DNA of 64,000 nucleotides from Dryococelus australis. Lineage: Eukaryota > Arthropoda > Insecta > Phasmatodea > Phasmatidae. The stretch covers positions 79,547,895-79,611,894 of the forward strand of contig CM056995.1 in the NCBI GenBank assembly GCA_029891345.1, given 5' to 3'. The notes under the pieces are model-generated. The model was given only the letters and a program-made list of their open reading frames with translations. It did not search any database and was not told where the DNA came from. Both the position numbers and the translations under genes were made by a program. This document shows, in pieces, positions 21,286-33,717 of this stretch (its first letter is position 1; the number at the start of each line of letters is the position of its first letter).

Positions 21286-22150
21286 TGTAGTTATATAATA
21301 GTGTTTAATTTTCTAAAATAATATATAACTTTGCGAATGATAACCAACTATGCTTATAAGAGATCTTAAGACGTAATTGACTCTACCAGCATATTCGACA
21401 TCAGGGGTTATGCCTATGTTATGAATTTGGCAACTATATCTTAAACGGTTCGGAAATGGTGGCCAACCACACTTATAAGGGAGCTTATGGCATCCTTAGC
21501 CCTACCACCTTATCGCTCAGCTCTTGCTGGCACGAATGGTAGTTTGATGGTGTGAATCCAAGATGGCGGGGAACGAAGGCAAGATGGCTGCATGATTGAT
21601 GGATCCGCGATTGGGATAAGTGTGATTGGTATAGTACAGCTAGCATAAATGTGCGTGATTTGTATAGGTGTCCTTAGCGTGGATGTCAGGATGATCCGTC
21701 AACCCCTCATAATCAAAATTGAGTAATTTAGCCACATTGTGGAGTCATCGGCGGGAATTGTGCAAGTGCCAACCGCACTGCGCAAAACAATTTTTACAGG
21801 GAATTTTGCTGGTTTAAGGAAAGTTAGGAAATTTTGAGGGGAAAAATGGATAAAAGGACATCATCCAAAATTGCAGTCGCGTATCCCCGATCCCCGAGCC
21901 CCAGCCCCTGGCGCAGAAGGAACATTTTTCCACTACTAAAGAGGATTCAGTCTGTTACAAAATTTCTCTATTTAAGAATGCAGTACAATTTCAAATTTTT
22001 ACGATAAAAAGAATTCTGCCAAGTCTTACCAAACTCCCACACCACGCCAAGTTCAGGGAACTACTGTCCCAAAACCAAATGCCTTCGCACTAAATATAAT
22101 AGTCCTTAATACAAAGGGTATAATGCATAACAGAAAGGATTTTCACGAGT
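21286..22150. other. No gene; short tandem similarity
   Basis: Around 21,340-21,520 two segments resemble each other (GATAACCAACTATGCTTATA and GGTGGCCAACCACACTTATA, both followed by a run ending in a CTCTACC/CCTACC block). Otherwise nothing. Confidence 0.4.
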
Positions 22151-22900
22151 ATTTCAAATTTTAAAAAAAATTAAGGGGAGTATTCATACTCAGATTTTAT
22201 TACATTAATTGTATTTTTTAAGGTTTGTATACACTTGATTTTAATTGTAATTGTTGAAGTGTAACATACAATCTTACCACAAGTAATCAAATTTTTTAAA
22301 AAATTAAGGGAAGTATGCATACCCAGACTTTATTAATTTTATTCTGGTAAATGTTTTTCAAAGGTCAGTATACACTGGGTTTTTAAGTGTACTTGTGGAA
22401 GTGTAACATAAAATCTTAGCACAAGTGTGCAAAATTTAAAAACATAATTAAGGCGAGAATGCATACTCAGCTTATATTACATTGATTATGGTTATATTTT
22501 TTCAAATGTTGGTATACGCTAGGTTTATAAGTGTACTTGTGGAAGTGTAACATAAGTGTGCAGAATTTAAAAATAAAGTTTTTTTTTTTTTCCAAATGTT
22601 AGTAAACACTAAGTTTTTAAGTGTACTTATAGAAGTGTAACATAAAATGTTAGCATAAGTGTGCAAAATATAAAAATTAATTTAAGGGGAGTATGTATAC
22701 TCGGTTTTTATTACATTGATTGTGGTTATTTCTTTTTCAAAAGTTAGTATACACTACGTTTTTAAGTGTAGTTGTGTAAGAGTAACAGAAAATTTCTAAA
22801 AAAATAAGGGAAATATGCATGCTTGCATGTTATAACATTGATTCTGGTAATTTTTTTTCCAAAGGTTAGCAGTCACTAGGTTTTGAAGTGCACTTGTGCA
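22150..22900 (+). repeat. Tandem array, 125-130 bp unit, about five to six copies
   Basis: Each unit contains AATTAAGGGGAGTATTCATA-like sequence, a TTTATTACATTGATT block, a TAGTATACACTAGGTTTTTA block and CTTGTGGAAGTGTAACATAA. Copies are separated by indels in T and A runs and the array decays at both ends. No coding frame persists across units. Confidence 0.75.
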
Positions 22901-23276
22901 GTGAATCTGAGATTCGAATCTAACTTGACTCCAGGCAGCATGACTGGCCCGAGTGGTGCATGGGCTGAGAGTGTGACCGGATGCGCAGTAGGCCAGAGGC
23001 AGGCAACGAAACTGGAGTGTGGGCGACAGCCGAGACCGCTCGCCCGTTAGCACACGGAACATTTATGTCCATCAATTAATACTTCCACTACACGTACTGT
23101 TAGAACTACAGGTCAGTGTTCAAGGATGGTCTGTGTGTGAAAATTATCTTGCTGCTCGCTCCTTTTATCCAAAACACAATATATGCAAGCCATTATCTTT
23201 AAATTCCTGTATTATTTAAATTTAGTTCATAGAAATGCAGATTCAGATTTTAATATAATTTTATATGTACTGGTAG

Positions 23277-23702
23277 TATAGGCTGTTCAAGGTAAAACGA
23301 GCACTTTTGAAAGCCCTGATTAAGATCTGCTTGTATACACGTTGTGTACTCCTCCACCTTATGTAAAATTAACATTGTCATGGGACTCATCACTTTATTC
23401 ATGCGTCGGTCAAATGAGATTGTGAAATTATTAAGAAAGTAAATACTTTACATATCTGCTATTTTTTACACTTTGATGCTTTAGAAATGCGGAAAGCGAA
23501 AGAAATAATTTTCAACTATCACAAATGGTTACCTAACACTTTTTATTCGACGTTAGGATATGGAACTACTTTCCATCCATCGTTACCAACTTTTCTGTGC
23601 GAATGTCACTCAGTCCGCCCATTGAAATATATTAATGCAGGGGCAGTAACTTTTTTCTAAGGTTTATTTCTAAAGTGCTCACTTTACCGTGAACAGCCTA
23701 TA
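23277..23702 (+). mobile_element. MITE family 1, long form (copy 1)
   Basis: 426 bp with inverted ends TATAGGCTGTTCAAGGTAAA / TTTACCGTGAACAGCCTATA. Internal markers: CTTAAGATCT-like box after the left end, TTATTCATGCGTCGGTCAAA in the middle, and a TCACTCAGTCCGCCCATT block. TA appears to be the target duplication, suggesting Tc1/mariner-related mobilisation. Confidence 0.8.
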
Positions 23703-23757
23703 CCTGAGAGCACGCAGCCGAACAACGCAACTTTCATGACTTTACTTGGCATTAAAA

Positions 23758-24080
23758 CTGGGGGAAGTGACACAGGGGTAAACCTCTGGATTCGCGTTAG
23801 GGATGTCCTGGGTTCTAATCCCGGTCTGGCCACCCTGATTTAGGTTCTCCATTGTTTCCCCGTATCACCCCTAGTATACCCTAACTACAGACCATGGCCG
23901 ATCCCTCCCCCACCAGGATTCCTGCGTTTCAGAGCAACTTGCTTCGTCTGTAATGACTTCGTTGTCGGCGAGGCGTAAAATGACCGTCTACCTTAGTAGA
24001 AACAACGCCTACACGACGGACACCTCACGAAAAAGACAACAACCGTCGGCCCCTCTGTCTCCGGAGAGGATGACGGGGTA
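23758..24080 (+). mobile_element. tRNA-like SINE, family 2
   Basis: The head has a B-box-like segment (GGGTTCTAATCCCGGTCTGG) after a GTGACACAGGGGTAAACCTC A-box region. The body carries ATGGCCGATCCCTCCCCCAC and GTAATGACTTCGTTGTCGGC. The tail is ill-defined. Confidence 0.5.
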
Positions 24081-24779
24081 AGGGTTCAAGGGTGGAGGCA
24101 GAGGAATTTTAACTTTTGACATTTTGAAATTATAATAACAAAATATAATTTTAAGCCTCTGTAATTTTAAATTTTAACATGTTTTTAATTTTTATAACGC
24201 AACAAATTTTATGTTTCGACTATTTTCCAAATTTATTTAAAATTTTAGTAACTAAGACCAGTTATGGCCTTCAGCTGGGTACTGGTGCCATTTTAATATG
24301 TTCTGTTCTGTCTACCTTAGTATTGGAAGATCACTATCGTGACTATTCAAGTTATTTGGAACCGAAACTTTCAACGGAGAGTTCAAAGGTTAAGCGTTTA
24401 CAAACAGATTTACTGCGATTCATCAAATTTCCCCGTGAGATCCACCCCCTTTTCCCTACCCCAATTTCTGCGTGGTCAGTGCGCCGACAACCCATCGCAT
24501 GTATAAACAAAAGGCGGAAAAGACTGTAAGCCGCTCGTCTCCGTGGTCCAGTGGCTACTTACTTACCCAGGCAGGAGCCTAGCCACGAGCGGTCGTCACT
24601 GGATCCCTGCGGTCGTCAAGGAGGAGGCGTGTCCGTGAGACCAGACACCCGACCGCGCGGCTGCCACGATCAGTTTTCACGCCGACGCGCGACCGCGGAC
24701 GGACAGCTCAGAGTGACAACTGGCCGACGTGTGTCGCGACGCGTCTTAACCCCCGTCTTAGCACGCCTCTCGATATGCC
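24081..24779. other. No gene; GC-rich block at 24,540-24,780
   Basis: The last 240 bp are CpG-rich (CGACCGCGCGGCTGCCACG and similar), with Pro/Arg-rich chance frames. It could be a small CpG island or a repeat fragment; nothing decisive. Confidence 0.35.
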
Positions 24780-25023
24780 TATAGGCTGTTCAAGTTAAAG
24801 TGAGCACTTTTTAAAGGCCCTCCCTAAAGGCATTAAACCCCTGACAAATTTAATTTATTGCAGGCTCAAACTTTAACTTTTGAGAGTGGTGAAATGTATA
24901 TAATGTGTTTATTAGTCATATTGCAATGTTTACATTAAGAAGTGGCAAAAAGGTAGAAATTAATTGAGTGGAAAAATTTAGCAGGGCCTTAAAAAGTGCT
25001 CACTTTACCGTGAATAGCCTATA
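24780..25023 (+). mobile_element. MITE family 1, short form
   Basis: 244 bp with ends TATAGGCTGTTCAAGTTAAA / TTTACCGTGAATAGCCTATA. The termini match the long form, but the interior (AATGTTTACATTAAGAAGTG) is different and resembles the copies at 48,021 and 48,299. Confidence 0.8.
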
Positions 25024-25311
25024 CGTTCGTTTTTATACTCGTGTTACTGATCACAGACTAAAGATGACGCGAACCGAAATTCTTCAGCGCATGTATCCCC
25101 TACATTGACTTGCCCGTCGCCAATAGAACTGTCAAAGTCACATGGTCAATAGTCATGAGATCGAGTTTGTTTACATTTGAACTTTCAACAAGATCCGCCC
25201 TTTTATATTATTAAAATCCTTTGACATACGTTATAACTGCATTGAAATAAGGTTAGGGAAGATGTATACAAATATCTCGAAACACTTACTTAATAAACAG
25301 TGTTCCTCTTT

Positions 25312-25696
25312 TTAAATCAACCTTAGAAAAAAGTCACTGCTCTTGTCTGCATATATTATAACGGGCGCATTGAGTGACTTGCACTCAATAAAGTTGGTAA
25401 CGAAGGATGGAAAGTAGTTAACGTCGGGAAAATGTTGTTGGGTAACCATTTGCGAAAACTTAAAATTATTTATCTCAGTCTCTGGTTCCTTTTATGAATT
25501 GAAGTGTACAAATGAGCAGATTTGTAAAATATTTACTTTTATAATAATTCCAGTTTCATTTGACCGACGTATGAATAAAGTGATGAGACCCGTGGCAATG
25601 TTAATTTTTCATATGACGGAAGAATACACAACGTGCACACAATAAGATCTTAAGCAGGGCTTTCAAAAGTGCTCACTTTACCATGAATAGCCTATA
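25312..25696 (-). mobile_element. MITE family 1, long form, truncated copy
   Basis: Minus orientation relative to the copy at 23,277. It begins inside the element at AATCAACCTTAGAAAAAAGT, runs through TTTGACCGACGTATGAATAA and ends with the terminal repeat TTTACCATGAATAGCCTATA. The outer end on the left is missing. Confidence 0.75.
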
Positions 25697-26065
25697 CTTA
25701 GATAAACAGTGTTCCTAACCAAGTTGGTTCTGACAGTGCTAGTGGTATAAAAGCAGCTCAAATGGTCGAACACGAAGAGTGGCTCTGGTGCATGCTAACT
25801 GCTGTACATTCTTGGTGTACGCAACAGGAGCCAGTAATCACCATGCTGCCTAGGCAATCTAAATGCATTTCGACCACTCACAAGCGAGCTACGTGGCAGC
25901 GGTGGAAGTGTGAACTAGCAAGCAAAAGGGTACAGCACAGAGCTAACGGAAGCTTACCTTGCAAGTTTCAACAGTTCACCACACGCCACTGGCTACCGCG
26001 CAGTTGTAATGAGCACTAAACGTAATTTTACCCGTACGTTACAGATTAGCAGGATACTATCTAAG
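25697..26065. other. No recognisable feature
   Basis: Contains an 85-codon chance frame (25,762-26,019) rich in His, Thr and Arg with no motif. Confidence 0.4.
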
Positions 26066-26507
26066 TATAGGCTGTTCACGATACAGTGAGAACTTTTGAA
26101 ATCAACCTTAGAAAAATGTCACTGCCCCAACCTGCATATATTTTAACGGGTACAATGAGTGATATGTGCCCAGTAAAGTTGGCAACGGTGAAGGGGAAAG
26201 TAGTTCAATATATTTAGCGTCCAATAAAAAGTGTTAGGCAACCATTCGTGATAACTTAAATTATTTTTCTCGCATTACACACATATATATATATATATAA
26301 TGCATCTAAGTGTAAAAATGAGCAACTTTGTACAGAATGTACTTTTCGAATAATTTCACAGTTTCACTTGACCGACGCATGAATAAAGTGATGAGGCCAA
26401 TGGCAATGTTAATTTTACATAAGGCGGAAGAACACACACAACGTGAATACAAGCAGCTCTTAAGCAGGGCTTTCAAAAGAGCTCATTTTTACCACGAACA
26501 GCCTATA
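26066..26507 (-). mobile_element. MITE family 1, long form (copy with preserved frame)
   Basis: 442 bp, both terminal repeats present (TATAGGCTGTTCACGATACA / ACCACGAACAGCCTATA). An open frame crosses the right half on the plus strand (FTVSLDRRMNKVMRPMAMLI); the same frame is open in the copies at 48.75 and 50.44 kb. Contains a short (AT)n at about 26,284. Confidence 0.8.
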
Positions 26508-27890
26508 GGCACACGCCAAAAGTCTATCATGATCTCAGTGGCGCGACACTCGTCAGCAGTGCCAGCAGTATGGCGTCCACTGCGCCCGACGAGGTTGTTG
26601 ATGTGTCACTAGCATGCGCGGATGTGTTTATCGATTATAAGGAGAGCAATTTGTAAAAATTATGGCCTGGGTGTTTAATTCAGGTGAAAATAACTGAATA
26701 CTACAAACCCATCCTTGATTATAATTATCGTGTACCACCGCCATTTTCGGTCGTCTTCTAACGCTGCGACCGCCCGTCGTGCACATCAGTGGTCTCAAGA
26801 ATTAACCTCTAATCCAGACACAAAAACACCTCTCGTAAATTAGCCATCGGCAACATCAGTAAATAATGGAACACTCGTCAGTAATCTCGACCGCAGACAG
26901 AAAAAAAAAAAAAAAAAAAAAAAAAAGGAATGTGGCCTATATGGGCGCTGAGGTTAAACTAGTGCCACGGTCTGTGCAACACTCTGAGTGCTAAGGGAGC
27001 TCACGTGTCGGCCCATATGCTAGCTAGTGTTCGCGTGTACAGCTCCACACGCAGCACATCACAGCTCACATCACCGAGACCGTTCCGTTCATTTCATAAT
27101 TACATCCGGAATGTTTAATTAATTGAAGGTTTGTTCGCAGTGGCACCTGAACCATGGCATATTTGGGCCATACCGTAGGTTGCTAATAACTTATTTGTAT
27201 ACAGCCAATAACGTATGCTTTAAAATGAGGCTTACTATATGTACCAGTATGACTCGTGTCACTTGATCTTAGATGCAACGACATCGAAAGACGAGGTGTG
27301 GAACATTAAAGCCTTCAATGACGTCGCCACGTGGGAGAAGGTTAATTTATGAGACACTGTTGCTGGGGACATGCGAACATGCCATATTAAGTCTATTATA
27401 GTTTCAACCAACTAAGTACTTATTTGTTCAAGTGATAGTGCAATGGCCAATACACGGTTCATTTTAGCAATTACATAGATGATAAAACTTATTCGCTGAA
27501 CAAAGTCTGTGGTGAAAACGAAGAATTCCGATAAAACCACGAAATCCTCCGGCATTCAACACAAACTTATTTGTTTGAAATAAACGTATTTTCATTGTTA
27601 TCATTGACATAAATATTTCGAAACTGTGCGCTAATGATTTCATCTGCATCAAAACAGCCTGACCAGACGCATTCGTACGCTCAAATGCGTCCTTTAAATG
27701 GCACACTTCTCCACCTACACATAACAAATAATGTAAACAAATTATAAGGTCACTGCGTAATGTAACTTCTCCGATTGCCAGCTACACTACAACTTAACTA
27801 CTGCTTCTAGAAAACATACTGAAGTCAATTCCAATTTCCCAACGTCCAATCAGTTGACGCGGCTTTGGAAGGATTTGGAAACCACTGCAC
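26508..27890. other. No gene; poly(A) tract
   Basis: A 26-bp A run lies at 26,901-26,926, possibly the tail of a retroposed sequence. Otherwise nothing. Confidence 0.45.
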
Positions 27891-28470
27891 TCTAAATCTG
27901 AATCAATCATAATTGCACTGTTTCAGTCAGTTAACAGTATCTGACTAATCCAACAATCACTTTAGTGAATTTAACTGTTGAATCAGTGAAAAAAACGCCA
28001 GTTTTCCTTAACTTACTGATTCAGTGACATTTTCCACTGATTCATCATTCTTTTTTTTTTTCCCCTGTTTTTAGTGATTTATTTTTTGACTAATGGATAA
28101 TTTATACAGCGTGTAAAAATGGCCGTCAAACAATGCGTAAATATGGGCGTTAAACAATGGGCATCAAGTGAAATAACGACGCATAAACTAATAAACCAAT
28201 ACAAAATACTCTCTCCAGTGTGTTTCGTATTTCAAAACACCATTAAATGAGCTAACATGAACATTCAAGCTTTCATTCCGTTTTTACGTCTTTAATTTCT
28301 TGATGCCATGTAATTATCACAGCGCAGCGTTTTGTTTGTAGGTATAAACAACATACAATATGGCGAAGCGAGTGCACTCATCGCGTTTTAACAATCCCGA
28401 CAGTACCAATCAAACCAAAAACGAAAAGTAAGGGCATACAATTGAAAACCACTCTCTTTCGATGAGCAGA

Positions 28471-28472
28471 TA

Positions 28473-28538
<66 letters not shown>
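28471..28538. repeat. (AT)n microsatellite
   Basis: About 66 bp of alternating AT ending in a short (AC)n. Confidence 0.95.
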
Positions 28539-28544
<6 letters not shown>

Positions 28545-28561
28545 CTCTTTATTATTAACTC

Positions 28562-28645
28562 GACTTGGTAACTCAGATGGTAAAGTAACGGTCTATAGGT
28601 AAATTGGAAAGGGTGTGTCAGTTCAATCCCGGCCACCTGCGAAAA
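28562..28645 (+). mobile_element. tRNA-like fragment (SINE head or tRNA pseudogene)
   Basis: GGTAACTCAGATGGTAAAGT resembles an A box and GTTCAATCCCGGCCACC a B box, 45-50 bp apart. The acceptor stem does not pair, so it is not an active tRNA gene. Confidence 0.45.
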
Positions 28646-29154
28646 ATTTTTTACTTTTTAATATTATGGTAAATTGCGCAATATAAATAGTAAACTTTCG
28701 TAAATATGTTTATTTCTCGTAATTATTGGCCTAAAATCAATACAAAAAATTTTAATCCGCCGAAGCAGTTGGCCGTCACTTATTCAATCAGTCAAATTAT
28801 TTCACGTCACTAATTCAATTACTGAAATTGTTTCACTAAAACAATCAGTGGTTTTCCACTGGTTCTAAGTGGAACCATTTTCACTGATTCGAGTAGTTGA
28901 ATTTCACTGCAAATATGTGCTTTCCACTGATTCGAATTTATAGTACGGGAAATCTGCGAAACCGCGAATCACTGGAAGTAATCAAGAGTTTCCTCGGCGA
29001 CACCAACGGAGGTAGGTGTCTTCCCTCACTTTGTTGATTAGCAACTAATTACGCAATGATACTCAAGAATATCCTGTCATAACGTACTCTGCGTGGTTAG
29101 AAACATAATATCCCGATAACAAAGTTTATTACATAAGATGAATAACTTACAAAG

Positions 29155-29160
29155 CACATG
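29155..29160. repeat. Left target-site duplication of element B (CACATG)
   Basis: Identical to 47,700-47,705 on the other side of element B. Six base pairs is the Polinton-specific duplication length. Confidence 0.85.
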
Positions 29161-30965
29161 AGTAGTAGGGACGGGCCGGTCCTACTCCATCTGGGAAAAA
29201 TTGAGATTAAATGATGGATTATCGATTTCATTGCAAGGGTCGGTCATTGATCCGATCGAAAAATTAAAAAAATTAAACTGATTAAAAGGGTTAAATTTAT
29301 TGAAAGGATTAGTCAAAAACGGTTCATTTTTTATCAGATAAAAAAATTGTTTTTTTTTCTTGATTTTGTTGTGTATAGTTCTTTCTTTCCTTTTATGGGT
29401 AGCAGGAGCTCTGTACGATGTTGAAGGTGTGGTGCCCTACAGTCGACTGACCAGAGTGGTGGGTGACAATGTCTTATATACTTGTAGAATTTAGTGCAAG
29501 AGTGTGCTAAGTGTTATTTTCTTATTTTTTTTAGATTTTGATGTGTTTGTAGGAATGTTGGTGGTAGATAGACGATTTCTACGAATATATTTAACACACA
29601 AGAGAAATTCAGAGTGTTTAAATGATTTCATAGAGTGGCCTAAGTGTAAATATTATATTTTTGGTATGATATTGCTCGTAGATGGTAAATAGGCGACTTT
29701 GAAAGATGTGATTTATGTGTTAAACTATCTGTTTTCGGAATGCCATTAAGGTTAGAGAATTTCAGAGTGTTCTACATATGAATCAAATACATGCATCGAA
29801 TCGGAAACTTCAAACGACTACGTGTATAAGTGAAATTATGTGAGCCTTAAACATAACCTGAATCTCGAGCTTAGAAATATAATTTACATCAGATAGCATT
29901 TTAACTATGTGAATAACATCTGATGGCAACAAGTGCAAACTCTCTAAACAAGATCCAGCTACTCAGTATGAATAAATAAACGATTCAGCCCGAAGAATGA
30001 TATCAAATGATTTAAACCAGACACAATCACGTAACTGAAATATTAAAATAAGTCTGTTCGAAGTATGAATGAGTAGCACTTATGTCGAGCTGTGAGTAGA
30101 CATGTGTAGTGTGCCCGATAGGCAACTGTGTTTAAATCATGGTAAATGTTTATGAAATTCACTGCACTTGTTAACACAAACTGTATTTTCGTCTACCCAA
30201 ACCAGAAATTAATTACTTATCACAAACACAGTATATCGATCCAAAAAGAAAAAGTTGACACACAAAACGTTATATTTTCCCAATAAAATACTATGTAAAT
30301 CATGGCTATCACTAGAGATGAAGGTAGGTGTGATGCTCGCCGGTGCGTAGTTTGAGCTACCCCCAATTGCAAGCTCGTCGACCGCCAAGTGTGTAGAGGT
30401 GCGGTATTTATGAAGGAGCTGATGACTAGCACGTCCGTCTCCTCCAAGCGTACATGAGCGACTGAAGATGGTGCCGAGTGTCCAGATAGCTTCACATCAA
30501 GAGCACAGCCAGCTTGTAACCACCTCCTCCCTCCCCTCACCAATTCGTGTTACGCCGAGCTGCCCGCAATTATCAAATGATTTCAGCACTAAGGCAAGAT
30601 GGCGAAAACTTATTAATTGCATGCACATTGGATGTACCCTCCCTGCCACATCCTTCCACCTGCACCCCTCAAAACCAGCTCGACTCCACAATGCCAGCCA
30701 CCCCCTACCACCCCTCCTCTGCAAGGTCCTGGGGGTCAGTCGCCCATCTGTCCTCGATTCTCAATTACCGCAACTGATTCAAGATGGTGACAACTGACTA
30801 CTTGTGTTCACATTGGGAGCAGGCACCCCCTCCTACCCTACCCTGCAACACCTTATCAGGAGGATCTTACCCCAAGGTTTAGAACCCAGACCATTCCTTC
30901 CCTCCAAACAATGTCCAGATGGACATGACTCCTACCACCCCTACTCACAAAGCTGTTTTTGTGTG
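29161..30965 (+). repeat. Element B left terminal inverted repeat
   Basis: Matches 46,030-47,699 in reverse complement with moderate divergence and indels. Good blocks: GTAGCAGGAGCTCTGTACGA, CTGACCAGAGTGGTGGGTGA, CTATCACTAGAGATGAAGGT, GTCCTGGGGGTCAGTCGCCC. A TATA-like sequence (GTCTTATATAC, about 29,471-29,481) sits 310 bp from the end and is kept in both repeats and in element C. The inner boundary is approximate. Pro/Arg-rich open frames in this GC-richer repeat are not supported as genes. Confidence 0.85.
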
Positions 30966-32990
30966 AAAAAGGACTTCTTCTACAAGAACAAGGCTATACA
31001 CCCATCCCCCACAAAACTATTCAGAACCCTTTTTTTTAGTGTTGGTTTCCCTACTTCGGTTTGCCAATAGCCGTGCCTTGGTTATGAAAGGAGCTTGCTT
31101 CAAGGCCAAAGGTATGATTTTCTTAGGGAGGTAGCAGTGGATTTTGAACTGGCCTGGGCTATTTCCCCTCTCCTCTACAAACTGTTATTTTCGCTCGGAC
31201 ACTGAAGCTTCCCCTTGTATTTTGATAAGCAGGAGCTTGGTGCATTCCCAGCTAAATAAAATTTCACAAATACCACCAATAAAACTCTATTTTTTCTCAT
31301 CACTAAGAAATACATTCCAAATGTTTTTATCACACAATAAATTCAATTTTAAATATAATCTGTTTAAGTTTAATCCTGTAAACTTACACATCATTTTAAA
31401 CTTTATACAGTTCCAGCAACCTTGATACCATTTTCCAACAATTTTTAGGACCCAATTCAAGTCAAATTTTGGTTAATTTACAATGCATTATGTTTAGCAT
31501 TTATTCGAAGATATATTATTGTTGTTAAGCCATTTCGTAAGATAGTATTACATGGGAAAATCAGCTTTTAAGTCATATATTAAAATTTGCTGAACCAATT
31601 TCCCCAGATTTGGCACATATATGATACTATGTTAGGCCATAATTGATTAATTTTCATACCAACACAGCTATAAGACATAATTTTAACTCACTGAGATTTA
31701 AAACATTGAAAGAACACTGGTTTTCAAACACATATTTTTATTCAAGTTTTAACTATTACATTGTACGCAAATACTCAAATTAAACTTTACTTTCAACCAT
31801 TGAAAACATACGTTTAACAAACATACAGGAAAAGTTGTTTTAGTTTCAACTGGATGTATATTTATTCATCTAACAGACAATAATATGTATTTCGCGTGTA
31901 GACTTCTCTGCAAAACTAAAAATTTGACTATAATATCATATAGGAAAATGCAATCTCGCTGAAGTTAACTATTCTATATTGAGTAAAAATCAGTTCCAAA
32001 TTTATTTGGGAAAGGAAGTAGCTACAACATGTTTTTTAAAGTTATGGGCACGAGTCATTCTAAAACCTCATGTACAGTAACATCTAGCATATAACAGAGA
32101 AATTAGTGTATGCAGGAGCAGGCGAAATTTATATTTCGTGATCTGATGAGGGGGAAACAAGGTGAGAAGCGTCGGGCCAGACCAGGTCGCATATGGGCAG
32201 GAGATATGCACGCTGCCCGTCGGGCGAGGGAATACTTCAGAAAGATGCCGCAGCCCATGTCATGTGCCACTATTGATAACCACCTGTTTTCATCTGCTTG
32301 ACAACTTTCCTTTCACGTAGAGTCTGAAGATCGCCGCTGGCGCCTATACAATAGGACTAGGAGGGAGAACTTCCCCCACCCCTCTGCCTCCTGCCACACC
32401 ACCAAACATCACTCCCCAATGCATATTGCCCTGGCTGCAGCTCAAGGACACTAAACACTGCGCTTCGCGACTTGTATCGCCTCACCTATTTTTCAGAGTA
32501 CAAAAATTTTGCATTTTGTAAAAAGTGAGCGGACTATGTTTACGATATTGCATTTAAGTTTGCATTCACTTTAAACATTACTCTTGTGAAAAAACTTTAA
32601 ATTAGAATAAAAAAATAATTTTACTTCATCAAGTTTCTACACTCTCAAAAAATTACACGCAAGGACACACCATCAAAAAGTCTTTTGGTGTGGGGAATAG
32701 TATTTTGCTCTCTTAAAACTAATAAATTTCCAAGAACTGTATCGTTACAAGCAAAGAAAAATAACCTAGCACAAACAAAGCCAGAAAAGTATTCCAATAA
32801 ACTAGCGATTAATGTCACAATTAAAAGGATTTAATCACATTGGATTATCGCTCCATCGTTAATCCAAGAAACAAGGGGATTTAATACACAATAAATTGTT
32901 CATCCAATCCCCATCCAAAGGTTTATTAAATGAAATAACACATCAAATATAATTAAAAATCTTGTTTTAGTATCAGAAATCTTTACAGAC
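30966..32990. other. Element B left arm without recognisable gene
   Basis: AT-rich sequence with a small GC-rich patch at 32,110-32,450 (a 63-codon chance frame there is Arg/Ala-rich). I see no polymerase or other motif. Genes may have been deleted or decayed beyond recognition. Confidence 0.4.
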
Positions 32991-33007
32991 AATGTATTAC
33001 AATCGTT

Positions 33008-33717
33008 TAAGATCTAGATTCTTAACCCAGGAGTCGTATGCTTTTGAGAATCCATCTCCATCGAACCAAGGACACATCTTTATTCCATTTAATGATTTTA
33101 TAACCCAAATATTCAATTGGAGAATTGACTTTCTTCAATTTATGTTCGTGAAATCCACCTTTTATTGTTTCTCTATCATATGTTTCTATGTAATACATTC
33201 TGGGATGTGTTTGTCTAATTGAAATCATTTTTAATATTTCAAATGACAATTCACCATAGTTTTTTTTAAATTCCTTTCTGCTTCGAGATACGTATAAATT
33301 CGCCAACTTTGAACTTTGGTTTCCTTTTGTCGATGACTTTAACATTATTATAAATAGTTTTCATTAAACTATTATCCATATATTATTTAAGGAGCCATCT
33401 TTATAGTTCTATAATATATAGAATTTAAAAATTTAACTAGTTCAGGCAAAACGTCAACCCATTTGTAAGTTTCCCTCAATGTGAAATGTGTATAAATTAA
33501 CTACTTAATCGATTAATTGTATCATTTTAAGAATACTTGCTTTAAGTTCCGAATTTGTTGTGTAGTGATTAATAACATATTCGGTCATTAGTTTCCAGAA
33601 CGGTGCAGAATAAATAAATAAATAATAAAATAAACCTACAAACCAGTAAGTACCAATGCATGTAAATATTAGCACAATAAATGTTATGGTAGGCCTATGT
33701 GTTTGCATGTTCACCAC
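33008..33717 (-). pseudogene. Element B: chromodomain integrase relic
   Basis: Read right to left on the minus strand: FWKLMTEYVINHYTTNSELK is the segment just before the catalytic Glu in the element A integrase (same spacing as its FKTLMTNNNITHYSTYGEKK). Past a frameshift, where the Glu block is lost, comes HFTLRETYKWVDVLPELVKF. The linker NLYVSRSRKEFKKNYGELS follows. The chromodomain-like end shifts frame at the Trp (LVRWRW), with DGFSKAYDSWVKN in the next frame. The two catalytic Asp regions are not recognisable. Clearly the same family as 738-1660, but inactive. Confidence 0.7.

Larger units (their letters stand above)
27892..28944. mobile_element. Candidate TIR element with AATCAGTG subterminal repeats
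   Basis: The left end CTCTAAATCTGAATCAATCA and the inverted right end CTATAAATTCGAATCAGTGG resemble each other, and both flanks carry many short AATCAGTG/CACTGATT repeats within about 180 bp. The interior holds an (AT)n run and a tRNA-like piece. This is the layout of a non-autonomous hAT- or foldback-like element. No clear target duplication was identified. Confidence 0.4.

Noticed and set aside
30468..30797. Overlapping Pro/Ser/Arg-rich frames in the left terminal repeat of element B
   Set aside because: Compositional; not maintained in the right terminal repeat copy.
33505..33717. Membrane protein suggested by a Phe/Tyr/Leu-rich stretch
   Set aside because: The C-terminal half aligns with the integrase core of element A; the hydrophobic part is a decayed frame.
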